Assembly (NCBI GenBank): GCA_949361645.1
Contig: OX442428.1
Span: 2,963,847-3,027,846, forward strand
Source of the DNA: Spongilla lacustris
Taxonomy: Eukaryota > Porifera > Demospongiae > Spongillida > Spongillidae
Length of the DNA stretch: 64,000 nt
Direction of reading: 5' to 3'
Part shown: positions 24,106-36,788 of the stretch, piece by piece
How positions within the stretch are numbered: position 1 is the first letter of the stretch
How the letters are laid out: every line of letters begins with the position of its first letter
Notes under the pieces: model-generated
Databases searched by the model: none
Seen by the model: the letters and a program-made list of their open reading frames with translations, nothing else
Told to the model about the DNA's origin: nothing
Made by a program: the position numbers and the translations under genes

Positions 24106-25897
24106 AAAACCACAGTGTTAAATGTGGGTGTACTTTAAAATGTAAAGTTGTGCACTTCTAGATGTGTGTTATTTGTAAAATAAGGTTAGAACACCTGTAG
24201 GTTTTAGATGAGTTGGAAGATTACTATTTATAAAAAGATCTGCTTTGCGTCAAGATGTGAGCCTTATTGCTAGTTCCAGATGATAGTTTAAGCTGTTGCT
24301 TGTGTAATCGATCTGCTTTTTAAACAAATTCTTTTGGTTTAAAGCACTGACAAATGTTACAAGCTTCCAGCAAGGTTTTTTTTTTTTAACCATTCAGTTA
24401 TGCAAACTAATTGTGCGTGGTGGTTGGAAAACGTCTGTGTTAAATGAGTGTGTGCTTATGTTGAAATTTTGTGGCTGCGTGTGTTATGGTTTTATAGTAA
24501 TTGTATACATGTATTTCTGCTTTCTCTTGTTGTGACTTGAAGTTTTGATTCATGTTTGGAACCTTGCAAACCTCCAGCTTATGATTGTGAAGACTGCTGT
24601 TTTCATAGAGTTGTGGTTTCATCTGAGCCTTGTAGTTTGTTCCATATCTACATTGCGTATGGATGGACTCTGCTTTAAGGCTCTCTTGTTTTAAGTGTCT
24701 CATGTTTTCTGTTATGCCATTGTGTGCCCTTCAGCTACATTTTCATAGGAAGACACTGCACTGCACCTTTAGGAGAGGGCATGCATCATGCGTCCCAGGT
24801 CACAGGTATCCAGACCAACATGTGGGTAGCTTTTTTGTTATGTGAGGGTGTACTTTCAATATGTAAAGAAATCTTTGCACAAAGTGATTGTCCATGCTGT
24901 GGATGTATGAAAACCTGTGTTAAATGAGGGTGAGCTTTTATTGAAAATGTAATGTTGTGAGCTTTTAGCTGTGAGTGTTTTTCCTTTAAAAGTAAGGTTA
25001 GAGGTAGTCTATGCATGCTTTAAAATACACTTGTAGGTTTTATATTATGGGGAAGGTTACAGTTTTAAACTATGCTAATTCCAAGTCATAGTGTGTGCTG
25101 TTGTTAATATCAAGCTGCTGAAAAAAATTCCTGTTGCTATGTTAGGGTTTACGTTCATTTTTAAGCACTGACAAATGGTATAAGCCTCCAGCAAGGTTTT
25201 AGATAATTTTTAAGGCACTCAAGGGTGTGCTTTCATTTCAGAGTATAAGCTAATGTGTCGAGCCTCTAGCTAGGTGTTATGGAAGGCTGCTACATGAATG
25301 TTAAGAGGAGTGCTTAATTTGGATGCATCATGAAGTTCTCCAACTCCATGAAAGGTTGTGCTCCAGTGATGCAATTTTTTCCAAGGCGATTGGTGTACAT
25401 GCCGTTGAATTTTGTGCTAAGAAAATCCCCGTGTTAAATAAGGGTATGCTTTTTATTGTAATATTATGAGCTTCTAGCTTTGTGTGATTCATTTAAAATT
25501 AAATAGTAGTCTCTGCTTAAATTTATATCTGTATGTTTTAGATGAGTGGGAAAGTGCCATTTAAAGAGAGGGCTTGCTTTGATTCGTCACGTTGCCTACA
25601 TGTATGTATGGGTAGACACTCTCTTCTTTAAGAGACTCCTGTTTTGTGAGGGAGTGCTTGCATTTCAAAGCATCCACTAATATAATTTAGGATGATTAGG
25701 ATCATGTCTTCCATGGTCCCATATCAAATTTAAATACCAACCTAAGCACAGTGCTTCGGCAAAAAAATTTTCAGGCTGGGTAGTCCCTCCTGAACCTGCT
25801 TACTGTGAGGTAGGCATGTTTCCCACTCTCATAGTAGAACCTTACTATTGCAGCTCTTTGCTCTACTGTCAGCCTATGGGTACATGTGCACATACAT
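24106..25897. repeat. Degenerate ~100-bp repeat domain and inverted arm A
   Basis: Continuation of the degenerate repeat landscape. From about 24880 to 25660 it matches the reverse complement of 29835-28365. For example CCTACATGTATGTATGGGTA followed by GACACTCTCTTC at about 25596 is the inverse of about 28375-28413, and AAGTTCTCCAACTCCATGAA at 25333-25352 is the inverse of 28667-28686. Identity looks roughly 80-90 percent with indels. Confidence 0.75.
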
Positions 25898-26621
25898 CAG
25901 GGAATAATTTACTTTTTTTTAAATGCATAGCAATTTTGCTCCGCAAAATCGAAATTGATTAGCAACTTGGTTCAGTTGCATCGCAATTTGTTCCCGCCGA
26001 GATGTGTGATGATTCTTCATTTGAACACAAAGCAGAGCTATCCCACGGACACGCCCGCGTGCATTTGGATCGCTTTCGGGCGAACGAGTCAATCGACTAC
26101 TTCGATTCCCCCCCCCTCCCCCATCTATACAAAACGAGGTCACCATCACATTTAAAAGTTTTCATATTTGTAGATTTTGACCACCCATATTGGCACTGTC
26201 GCGTAAGCGTTCTGGCATATTCATGTGCAGTAGTACATGTACCACGTACGTTTGTGCGTAAACGTACATTTCAATTTGTAATGATTTGGTAACTTGCTAA
26301 TTCTATTAATATAAAATTCAACACCCCCGGCCCCTTCCCGAAGCCGGCTGTGTACGCTGCGCGCTCATGTCAGCGTATACGCAATCGTTCATCGTCACAT
26401 TAATTGTTGCGATCGCGATGTCACGTGAGTGTGGCGCCAGCTTTCTGATTGGAACCCTTTTGTACCATAAATGCACTCTCTTCGCGTAGCATTTACACTG
26501 AGCAACGTGCCTGCAAACACGGATAGATTGCATCGCAGTTTTCTGCGACAATGTTTTGAAGTTGTTTCGCATCTAATAAAAACTGCTTCGCAAAATGCGA
26601 ATCCGGTTAAATTATTCCCTG
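25898..26621. mobile_element. 724-bp TIR element with TACAT target duplication
   Basis: Ends are CAGGGAATAATTTA and its reverse complement TAAATTATTCCCTG. Both sides are flanked by TACAT (25893-25897 and 26622-26626). Subterminal words GCATCGCA, TTTCGCAT and TTGCGAAGC recur near both ends. No transposase is seen. It lies inside the repeat domain, so it inserted after that domain formed. Superfamily is uncertain. Confidence 0.75.
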
Positions 26622-28364
26622 TACATGTATATTTAACTGAGGAACTTTATACTATTTTTGTATAATCTAATTGGTCTCCAAATGCTGCATGCATTCTATT
26701 GGTCAACTATCCCTGCCGCCATTTCAATAAGCAGTTTTAAGCATTCTCTGACAAAAAACATACCTTGCCAAAAATAAAAAGGAAAAAAGCAAGTGTTTTT
26801 TTTTTTTTCTTGAAAAGTCTCTGCTCAAAAGGACTCTTATTTGAATGTGAGGGTGTTTTTTTTTTTTCATTTCAAAGCACTACTAGTATATACATTTTAT
26901 GTTAAATGTCTCCAGCTAGCCCCCAGTTTGAAAGGCTGATGACTGAAGCTCATTGTTGTTAAGTGAGATAGTGCTTTATTTTATAGAAGATTATTTTGCA
27001 TGCTGTTGTGAGGTACATGTATGGAGAGAGTCTTCAAAACAATGGAGTTTATGTCCTTTTAGTGAGCTACCATTATGGATTTTGTTGAATCAAGGTTATC
27101 AAAATACAAGTAGTTCTACATTTACTGCATGAGGTTTTATATGAATTTAATTTACATTGTTCCTTAAAATGTGAGAGATGTTACTGATATAAGTTCACCA
27201 TCTGTTTTACTCAGCAAGGTACTCACTACAGTGTATGTCTTCCATGTTCCCATATGCTATTCAAATACATGTACATGTAGATTTTTTTTTAATGTACATG
27301 TAGTGGAATGTGCCTGTATGATGATGTCCCAGGTTGCAGTGCATTTATGGGTCTGCTTGAAGAGTGTATGTAATGTCACACAAGATGACTGTGCTTTAAA
27401 AAAACCTATATTTAAAATAAGGGTGTGCTTTCATTGAAGATGAATGTTGTGACAGTTCATACATGTTGAAAGCTAGTACAACCAGCCTCATTTAACACAG
27501 ACATTTTCTAGGCACACATAACGACAGGAATCTATTAAAGTTGTGTGCTGGTCTACCCATACATGTACTTGAGCACTGACACTGACCTGAAACTAACCAC
27601 TCTTAAATCCATGCCTTGGAAATCTATGCGGCTTGCAACATAGTTGATACTTAAAAATGAAAGCACACAACACGTGTCTCCATGAGACGAGAGCCTGACC
27701 ATACATAACCAACAGCACAAGTTGTCATCTGGAAACTAACACATTATGATGCAAAGTACACCTCTCTTAAAACTGTAATCTTACACGGTATGTATTTTTA
27801 AGCAGAGAATACCCCTAACCTTTCTTTTAAAGGAATAACACACAAAAACTTAACACACAAAAACTTAACACAGAGCTCTTCCAAGCACAAACTTTAACAG
27901 CATGTGTAAATTGCTCATAATGTGCAGGATTAAATTACTGTCTGTATTGAAAGCACATATTCACATAACAAAAAACCAAAAAAAAAAAAACAAACAAAAA
28001 AATAGAGAATCTACCCCTGCACACATAGCCTCACTATGAAAACTGGAACACGCAACATGCATATCACATAAAACCTTAAACCCCAGCTTAATCATATCTG
28101 TAAATAGCTTAGGGGCTAAAACAGGATGCATTAAAGCAGCTGCTGTCTTAAAACAGCATTCTTCCCAATTATCACTCCGTCATTTAATGCAGAGGTTTTC
28201 TAAGCACATAGTTCAAAATTTTATTACAGATAGCTTTGAAATGAATGCACACAAGTGTCTCTTAAAGCAAAGCAGCCATTTATGTACATAATCTGGAAAC
28301 CAGCTAGGTACCTCACAACATGATGCATCTAATCATCCGAAAATATGATGCTTGAAAACAGGAG
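26622..28364. repeat. Centre of the inverted repeat domain
   Basis: Up to about 27450 the degenerate repeat reads in the plus orientation (GGGTGTGCTTTCATTGAAGA at 27420-27439). From about 27600 the same phrases appear reverse-complemented (ATGAAAGCACAC, TCTCTTAAA). The switch point falls between about 27450 and 27600. A run of A/C near 27968-28003 is low complexity. No gene is seen. Confidence 0.65.
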
Positions 28365-29835
28365 TCTCTTAAAGAAGAGAGTGTCTACCCATACATACAT
28401 GTAGGCAACGTGATGAATCAAAGCACGCCCTCTCTTAAAATGGCACTTCCCACTCATCTAAAACATACAGATATAAAATTAAGCAGAGACTACTATTTAC
28501 ATGTAATTTAAGGAATCACAAATTAAAGCTAGAAGCTCACAATATTACAATAAATAGCACACCCTTATTTAACACAGGGATTTTCTTAGCACATGCATTG
28601 TACTTCAACAGAATATCACCTTGGGAAACATTGCATAACTGGATGCTATGAAATAAAAGCACAACCTTTCATGGAGTTGGAGAACTTAAATAAGATAAAT
28701 ACTCATACATAAGCAACAGACTGGGATATTGGATGAGAAGTTTGCAACATGATGCATTCAAACTAAAGCAAAACACAGCACATATACTCTGAAATGAAAG
28801 CACTCCCTAACATACATGTACAACGTGAATGTCTTAAATAAAAGAGCATACTCTCAACATAAACAATAGCACAAATTGTGATCTGGGAGCTAGCTAAGAG
28901 GCTAACATCATCATGCAAAGCACGCCTCTTTTCTTCACAACCATGTAAAACCTAGTGTAATATCTTAACTCTAACCAGCACGCGTACACGTGTCGCGGCA
29001 GGGCCGCGACAGCCCACACGGAAGGTCAGCCAACCGAGGTACAAAATGTCTCCCCTCAACACATGCACAACATACAATATAAAGACCGCACATGACGTCA
29101 CGACACACCAACATAAAACATCCAATGGGAATAGGCCACATGTGACCCTTGTGGTTGACCTCTTCTAGAAGTATCCGTCACGGGCGTGGTCAGGATACAC
29201 CACACCTAGACTACTCTTTTAAAAAGAAATATTACATATTACCCTTAAACAAATATTTCAACAACATGCACATTTACCTTATGCAACATATTACATCACT
29301 CAATGCCATGAAATGAAAGCACATAAAAATATGATGCCCACCATAACCTGGGAACTAGCTAACGGGCTTGTAACATGAAACAATGTCATGCACCGCTCTT
29401 AAATCCAAGCATTGTGAACCTAACTGCTGGCTTGTAACATTATCTACTTTTTATGAAAACACTCCTTCATATCACAACAAGGCTCGTCTGAGTCGTGCAT
29501 TTAAGAAGAAGTGAGCCCATCCATTAATAAGCACCAAAAAAGGATCTGGGGTGGGAATTGAAAATAAAGAGCACCTTCTCTTAAACAAATGATCTTGCTG
29601 GAGGCTTATACCATTTGCCATGCTTAAAAATGAAAGTAAATTCCCTAACTTTACAACAGGAATTTTTTTAAGCAGCTTGATATAAAGAACAGCCCACATT
29701 ATGATATGGAAGCAACCTTCCCCATCCATCTAGCTAAAACTTACATGTACAGCAACACACAGCTTGAAGCTCACAACCTTACATTTTCAATGAAAGCACA
29801 CCCACATTTAACACAGCAGTTTTCATACCTCAGCA
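28365..29835. repeat. Inverted arm B of the repeat domain
   Basis: Reverse-complement counterpart of 24880-25660 with extra segments. CTTGCTGGAGGCTTATACCA at 29592-29611 is the inverse of the TGGTATAAGCCTCCAGCAAG at about 25174-25193, and the stretch at 29765-29830 inverts 24890-24970. A GC-richer segment at about 28975-29230 has no counterpart in arm A and looks inserted. Confidence 0.75.
28975..29230. promoter_or_regulatory. Inserted segment with hairpin, TATA-like and CRE motifs
   Basis: This stretch interrupts arm B. It contains the palindrome TGTCGCGGC-AGG-GCCGCGACA (28990-29010), a TATAAAG at about 29078-29084 and a perfect CRE, TGACGTCA, at 29093-29100. TG at one side and CA near the other would fit a solo LTR with its own promoter, but I could not define its ends or a target duplication. 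Function is inference only. Confidence 0.3.
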
Positions 29836-30100
29836 GCATGTATTATGAATTAATATGGACTCTAAAAGAGGCGATCCATACGTGCGATAGAAAAATATGC
29901 ATGCATCTCGTATAGGTAATTCATGACTGTTTATAACACCCTAGCTTATCAATGTGATGACATTACATCCTAAGAATAACTGCTACGTCATTGTGTATAG
30001 CTTGTTTACGTTTTCAATGATCAGAGATAGCAGCGAATACTTAAGGCCCTAACTCCATGCAACAAAACTATTTACTGCGGTTGAACAATTTAAAGTTTTA
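29836..30100. other. Upstream flank of the putative secreted-protein gene
   Basis: No repeat phrases and no clear gene. It may contain the promoter of the downstream gene. A GTAATTCATGACTG...TATAACACC stretch lies at about 29914-29940, but I would not assign it. Confidence 0.3.
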
Positions 30101-30836
30101 ATGGTAATGGCAATCAACGCATTTATATGCAGTTCAATTGCTTTCGCGATCGGTACTTTGTCTTTAGTAATTTCAAACGCTAATGGTAAGCGTGGATTTG
30201 TGTATACATGTATAGTACCTGTTACTATTTGCCACATGCTGCATGATGCTATTGCTTCTCTCCCTGCTTCTGTTCCTTCTAAAATTTATAGCTGATTGCA
30301 ACTATACCAACACATCAAGCGGAAATGGCAATACCACATACAAGCTATCGTGTGCCGACGCGTGCACACAGTGGAAGCTGTACATATTGGACTACCCGGT
30401 GTCGCTGGCGGGAGCGTGCAGCACTCTGCCATGCTTGGTGGATACGGTAGTATTTCATCTACAGCCTTGAGAGCCCAGATCGGATGGATAGCGACAAGAA
30501 AGCCTTGTTCGATCGTATTCAACACTACTACCGCTAGTAATCATCTGATGTTGGCACAGTCATTCAACGTTATTGCCAACAGCCCTACAGCATACATAGG
30601 AGAAGTGATGATTCGTACGGGTAAGTTTTCTCAGTATTCCGGTAGGTTGGACTCGATAATAATATGTATGTTTGTCCAGTTTCAATTCAACCAAGCAGCG
30701 CAATGGTTGCCACTGTTAGCATGCCCAATTCACAGCAACTGTTTACTGCAAGCCAAAACCTTTCTGCTACTCAGACTGTACGTTATCAGCATGCTTTTTA
30801 TACAAATCGATCCTATTATATTTCACTTTGCACCCT
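30101..30836 (+). CDS. Putative small secreted protein, at least three exons
   Basis: Exon 1 starts at ATG 30101 and encodes a 28-residue hydrophobic leader (MVMAINAFICSSIAFAIGTL...) that ends at donor AATG|GTAAGC. The last exon begins after CCAG at about 30679 and ends with LAGC and TGA; the preceding donor ACGG|GTAAGT at about 30622 joins it in phase 1. The middle exon is ambiguous. An acceptor at 30290-30291 gives a Cys-rich frame (ADCNYTNT...) that stops at 30470. An acceptor at about 30343-30344 gives a frame (VHTVEAVHIGLPG...IGEVMIRTG) open all the way to the 30622 donor. The second keeps phase throughout and is preferred. No family recognised. Confidence 0.4.
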
Positions 30837-30849
30837 AGCCGGCTGCTGA

Positions 30850-32059
30850 CACAGAAGACGAAGAGTTTGTTTAAATCCAAAAGCGCTATATGTTTATAAC
30901 ACTTTTAAGAGGACATACTGCATAGACTTACATACCAGTAATAATCATATAATTGTACGCTATTATTGAAGCTAGCATTATTACATTCTTATACACTGAC
31001 AATTTGTGCAAGCATGCTTATCTGATCATTCTGATGGGATCATGCAAGAATTGGCTGCCTGCATGAGGCTGAGATTTATACCGTTCTTAGCCGTGCAAGA
31101 AGCGCACCGCACTATTTATACACTAGTGTTTTAATACTTTCAAAATCCACCACCACCAACTCAAAGTGGTCATCATGAGTCTGTGCATACAGCTGCAGAG
31201 TTTAAGTTCATTCATCTCTTTTAAAAGTTTGACTTCTAGTGTATGCACAATATTAATTTATATACATTGTACGTGCCTGCAGTATTGCCTACAGTAAAGT
31301 TAATTAAACTCTGCATGCGTGTATGTTTGTCAGTATGTCATGGTAAATCGATTCAGGCATTGATGTGATGGGATCTGTCACGCAAAAAAAAATTGATCCA
31401 GGCAAAAAAAAACTGAAAAAGTGATCCTAAAGATGTCCGAGTGCAAATTCTCTTGGGAAAACACATGGCTATGAACCAACTGAACCAACCGGCCAACATT
31501 ACATACATGTGTATCTGGACTGCTTATCAGTTGGGTACTATAAGAAAATATCAGTAGTAGAGAGCCTGCTCATTAATCCTCATCTTCTTCTTAGCTTCAG
31601 ACTACTTCAGGTGTACAAGTGTGATTAGATGGAGCATCAGTATCAATGACATAGATGTAAAATAATGCCTCTACCTAAACACCTCTTATCCACAAGTCCA
31701 ATCATCTCATTGTTAATACCAGCCTCTTTGACAATTGGTTCCTTGATGACATGCGTCCATACCTGTAATACTATAACTCTGATGTAGTCTCTGATTTCAT
31801 TACTACATGTATGCCTCTGAATGAAAAGTCATTGCAATAATTCCAACTCGATAGGGGTGGAATTTGGGTCCATTCGAGAAGAGCTCTGCTGCAAGGGTAG
31901 CTGTACATGTGAAAGCCAATCTGCTTGATTCACCACAGATTGCAGGAGTGGTTCTGTAAAATATGATCAGTCCAGCAGGTTTTGGCTTACCTCGGTTAAA
32001 CCCAAGCTATAAGCACATCAACTGGTTCATGCAGCCGGCATGGCTGTGATCTATGGTGA
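30850..32059. other. Intergenic sequence, no gene seen
   Basis: AT-rich, with a poly-A patch at about 31384-31410. 31440-32059 has small coding-like scraps but nothing I can name. Confidence 0.4.
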
Positions 32060-32601
32060 TATGGGCATGATGACAGGGATCCCCCACCACATCATGAAGA
32101 TGGTTATGGCATATCTGTCAGTCACTGCATGGTGACCAAGTGAACCCAAGGTAAAGTCAGGGGGCTTGACCTAGATGCAAACCCAAGCTGGCAGACGGGA
32201 CCATTAGAAGCCAGGAGGCTGTATTGAGGTCAGGTAACCATGCGTTCCTTGAAATCATCTATAATGTCACAATTGATACCGACAACTGAAACACAATATT
32301 TAGGGGGTGGGTGGAATTCTACATGTGTAGTTACATGAAATCAATGTTATATGTTGATTTTGATGAGATGTACATATTATATCATAGTGAAACATATATA
32401 TGTGTAGAATGAATTTAGTCACGTAAATATTCTGTGTTTTCTTTACATCTGGCTCGATAGCAACAAAGAGCTACATTATCCGTTTTTTGGTTCGTGAGGT
32501 ATATACGCAGGTCTCGTTTTTTTAATGATACATATTCACGATATGGCACAAATCCTATACTGATCAAGATGTAAATACTCAGTGCAGTATATTGAAACTG
32601 C

Positions 32602-33480
32602 ATGCCTATGGAACTAGTTGATTTTGCCGAAGACTACTTCAAGGATTTGGGAATTACAGGATCAAGTGGCCATTACTTTCTTGGTGGTGTAATTGGCACT
32701 CAAGAGCATCACTGCCGGAAACTTCATGAAACAGATACTGGATGGAATGTGTTACCAAAGTATCTAAGGCAGCAGTCAGGGCACCTCAAGCGCGGGATTT
32801 AGTGCTACATGTATGACCAAACCCCTGCACTGTGAATGGGAGTTTGTTCAGAGAGTAGTTCTTCAATGTGCTGAGACATTTGAACCATTGCAACATGTCA
32901 TCACAGAACAGTTCTTTCCATCTCTACTAGGAGTAGTCATTGATGAGGAGAAATGTTTGTTTCAGTGGCCAAAAACCCTTGCTGGTCTTGGTATTTATGG
33001 TGCAACTTAAACTGCATTGCAAGTACATGCATGTACATGTATAAAAGATATCAAACAAGGCACTACCACAGTGAGTGAAGCCATCTTGTGTCCGATGGAT
33101 TTTCAACATGAGCAGCATTTGGAGTAACTAGCTACTGTCAGGAAGATGAGGGCCAAGGCTAAGGAAGATGAAATTTGAGAGTGTCATACTTTCCTTTAGC
33201 CATGTTTGACAGAGAGCACTTCGAAGAGCACTGAAAGGAAAGACGTGAACATGGTGTGTATATACATGTACTTCCACAGTTCCACTACAGAACTATCATT
33301 CTGACCGGTCATCGTACCCTTGCAGTTCAGAGATGGCCTAGCCATACATTATTTGCAGGATCCTCCTAATCTACCTCCTACATGTACATGTGATGGTTGT
33401 GGTACCACTTCAACCGTTCAGGACACCTTTGATTTCAATGACTGGTCATTCGGAGGCATACATATCAGTCTATGTGGATA
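32602..33480 (+). pseudogene. Reverse-transcriptase C-terminal region, decayed
   Basis: Successive plus-strand frames match, in order, the C-terminal half of a sponge/invertebrate RT-containing protein family that I remember. These are a VDFAEDYFKDLGI...YFLGGVIGT block (32602-32800); CEWEFVQRVVLQCAETFEPL...FFPSLLGVVID...LAGLGIYGAT (32813-33010), which corresponds to the PLE...FLP.LLG...GGLGI signature; a helical linker; and FRDGLAIHYLQDPP...CDGCG (about 33320-33405), which corresponds to the zinc-like CxCG segment after the RT. Stops and shifts separate the blocks, and the catalytic palm is not present. Inactive. Confidence 0.6.
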
Positions 33481-33529
33481 GATAAAATGCCCATGTAATA
33501 GATGACTACTTCTGCTGCAAAAGGGGGGT

Positions 33530-34080
33530 GGGGCACCGTACTGATTGGACACATGGCATGCTCTTGGTCTACATCGTGGAAAATCATACCGTCCACAATC
33601 TCAGGAACAGGATTTTTAAAAATAAGTACTTTCAAAAGATAAGAAATGATTATTCTTTATTATCTTTACAATAAAACCCATGCAGTCATGTGTACTACAT
33701 GTGTATATCATGCAGTAGAGGGATATCACTGACATACAGACTGGTCAGTTACCACGCACAGCATGCTACAAAGCTTATGTGTGATTCCACTAGAATGTAT
33801 ACAAAAAGGGTGACGCACACCTACTTGCCATTAAACAGGGACTGTGTTTATGACTTCCCTAACGATACAGAGCTCAAAACATAATGAGAGATTCTATCTT
33901 TTTTTTTAACCTCTGTACTGATTGGACACATGGCATGCCGCTGTTGGTCAAAATCACGGGAATTCATATGCAATCTCAGGAACAGTACTCAAGATAGAGA
34001 ATCTCCTATTATTATCTATAGAAATAATTGTACATAATGCAGTTTGCCATCAAACAGGGGCTGCGTTTGTGGCTGATTAT
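33530..34080. repeat. Imperfect tandem duplication, ~380-bp period
   Basis: CTGATTGGACACATGGCATG occurs at 33541 and 33918, followed in both by CAATCTCAGGAACAG and later by CCATTAAACAGGGACTGTG (about 33828) or CCATCAAACAGGGGCTGCG (about 34047). No coding role is apparent. Confidence 0.75.
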
Positions 34081-35999
34081 TTACATAGATATGACGGTTG
34101 AATGTCATAATGTGCAGCAGAATATGATTTACACTTTTGTAAAGTAAATGTTCATATTGCAGCATTAATTTTCATTATGCATGTACATGTGCTGCTTGCT
34201 CTGATTTCAGACCACACAAATCAAATCTTGTTTGTTTGATGTGCATTCTTCCACCTAGCTTTGCATTTCCCAGGTGGGAATCAAACAGTTAAAAGTTGCT
34301 AAGGAGATCACTCTTTTTTTTTTCCATTGAAGGGGTGGGGAGGGATTCCATTTTTGGACATGGTTCAATCATCATTTCTTTCATGTTTGTGTCTCTTCAC
34401 AGCTAAGGACTTTTACCCCATCAAACCACAGCATAGAGTACATGCATAATGAGACCAATGATCAATTATTGATCTCATTATGTTGTACAGGTATATCTGA
34501 TCAATTTGTTGCTCGCTTTACATATTTATTCCATTGCAAATAATCAAATGTGTATGTTTCTCGGACAGCTGGTTTTCATTTCATGGAGAAATACAGTGCC
34601 ATCCCAACTTCAGACTTCATTGAAATGATACAAGGATTTCAGGGTTGGGACAAACATGCCTCGATGTTGTTATCCTTGGGCTACAAGCCACCTTAGGGAG
34701 ATCGCAAAACTGCAAAGTTGTGGCCAAAGAAGGACTGTTGGAGTATGTTACCTGCATACCCACATATAATGGTTGCCATGGTTTCATCGTGCTAAAATGG
34801 TTTTCTTTAACCTTCAAGTCTAACTAGTCTGTCTAAAGCCAAGTTGGGAAGGATGTGTTTAGGTCTTGAGCAGGTACTGTCTGCTTTTATAAGAGACATT
34901 GCTGACAGATTGTTCTACACTGAAGTGTACATGTATTAATTCATTGAAATTCGTATTTTTAATGTTTGGATTTATGGTAATTTTCAAGAACAGTCTGAAA
35001 TAAAACCACACGTGGAAATGAATAGCATTGAAACACATGCAAAACTATGAGGCAAAGGGAATTCTGGAGTATGACGTTATGCTAGTGAGCTAGAAAAAAA
35101 ACACCAGATACATGCATGTGTAGATCCTGGGATTGCAAATGATAGTCTGGTTCTCTATAAAACCAACTGGTTCTGAGTAGTCCTTCCACTAGGCTGCATG
35201 CATTCACCTGCATGGTACTGCACATGTACACTATTGATAATTAGCAGTACTGGTCTTACCCTAGTATTCCCAATGGCTAATGAAACATGAAATAAAGGAC
35301 TTTTCACAGATACAGTGTCCTTCAATTTGTACACTGCTATAATGTTTTCCATTTATACAGAGTGACATTCAAGATAAGGAGTTCATTAGCTGTACCATTT
35401 TAAAAATAAATGGTAAGTTTCAATGCTACATGTACATGGGTATATAATCACAATTGACCTGTATCAAAGCATATAACATTGCGAGGAGCATGGAAAAATA
35501 TTGTTTTGTATTATATGACTATGATGCCATGATTTCTATCTGCACATAGATCGTTCATGTGTTTATTGCAATTTTTGTATTTGTACAAAACTGAATGAGC
35601 AATTTAGCCAGAAGGACAAATATTTGTTATTATTGTTTGAGAACAGCTGGATTTCTTAGCATCTTCTTTTTCTACAAGGCCAAATGTGTTTGACGATACA
35701 TTCACAAATAGTCATACAGTTAGAAAATCAAGTGATTGATAAGTTCAATGACATAATTATGTGGATAATCAAAAACAGTGATTGTGCTTTCAGAATAAAC
35801 TTTATAAGGAAAGCCCTCAAAGATAAATGCAGTTAGTTGAACATGGTAGATTAAGAACTTAGTGATGTGATAGTTTACTTGGGTGCATTCTGATGCCAAC
35901 AGTACAAATGATATTCTGATATACATGTAAGCTTACTCCTGCAGAAGCATGTAAGGAAAATGCACTTGGTACATTTATGTGACTAAATGCATTCCAGAC
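34081..35999. other. Interior of the 4.2-kb unit with a small hairpin
   Basis: The hairpin CATAATGAGACCAAT...ATTGATCTCATTATG lies at 34445-34482. Otherwise AT-rich, with short frames that have no recognisable domain. Confidence 0.4.
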
Positions 36000-36230
36000 A
36001 ATGATGCTTCACAATGATGGGATATGTAAATCTCATCAAAATCAACATAACATCGATTCCATGTAGCTACACATGTAGAATTCCACCCACGCCCTAAATA
36101 TTATGGTCAAGCCCCCTGACTTTGCCTTGGGTTCACTCGGTCACCAAGCAGTGACTGGCAGACATAAGGGTGATATGCCATAAACATCTTCGTAATGTGG
36201 TGGGGGATCTCTGTTATCATGCCCATCTGA

Positions 36231-36788
36231 GTGTGGGTGTGAACAAGGGTCACAGATGCATATATAATTGAAATTACCTCAGTCTATCAAGGCATAATGG
36301 ATCTTTCCAATACCATTTGATATTGGACTGCTGGCATAGAGTTCTGTGTATGCAAATGTGCATATCTTGATATATTATTCTGAATACCTCAGGATAGCGT
36401 TGAAATACAAGCAGCCATTCCAGCAAGAAAGGCATAATAATTATCCTCCCAGAATGGCTCTTCAAATATTATGGAACAGAGTTCTACATATGCAGGTCCA
36501 AATAGTTTTATCAGGAAGCCATTAAAAATTATTGCTTGAGTTGAATTCAGTTGTGATAAGCCATACGTGTATGATGTACATGTCTGAAGCTCTGGCAAGC
36601 TCTAGTAAAGGAACAATCTGTACAAGCTATTTTTAAAATATAATATATAATAATAATACAAATAAAACATAGAGCTTTGATCAATACCACAGACCAGAAA
36701 CAAATACAGGCTATATATGTATGAGTATACATTGCATGCAACAATACTGTTTAAAGTTCATCTACCACTAACAAGTTACTTTTTATAG
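36231..36788. other. Downstream flank of the receptor-like gene
   Basis: AT-rich and without a convincing gene. On the minus strand this is the 3' side of the receptor-like gene. A direct duplication is visible: GAGTTCTRYRTATGCA occurs at about 36340 and 36479. Confidence 0.4.

Larger units (their letters stand above)
32060..36230. mobile_element. 4.2-kb unit bounded by inverted repeats, RT-derived interior
   Basis: 32060-32390 and 36000-36225 are inverted copies: CAGGGGGCTTGACC (about 32158) against GGTCAAGCCCCCTG (about 36105), and GTGGAATTCTACATGTGTAG (about 32312) against its reverse complement at about 36065. The left copy has about 120 extra bp (32172-32295). The interior contains the RT pseudogene at 32602-33480 and a local duplication. 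It may be one decayed element or two independent copies of a repeat in opposite orientation. Confidence 0.5.
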
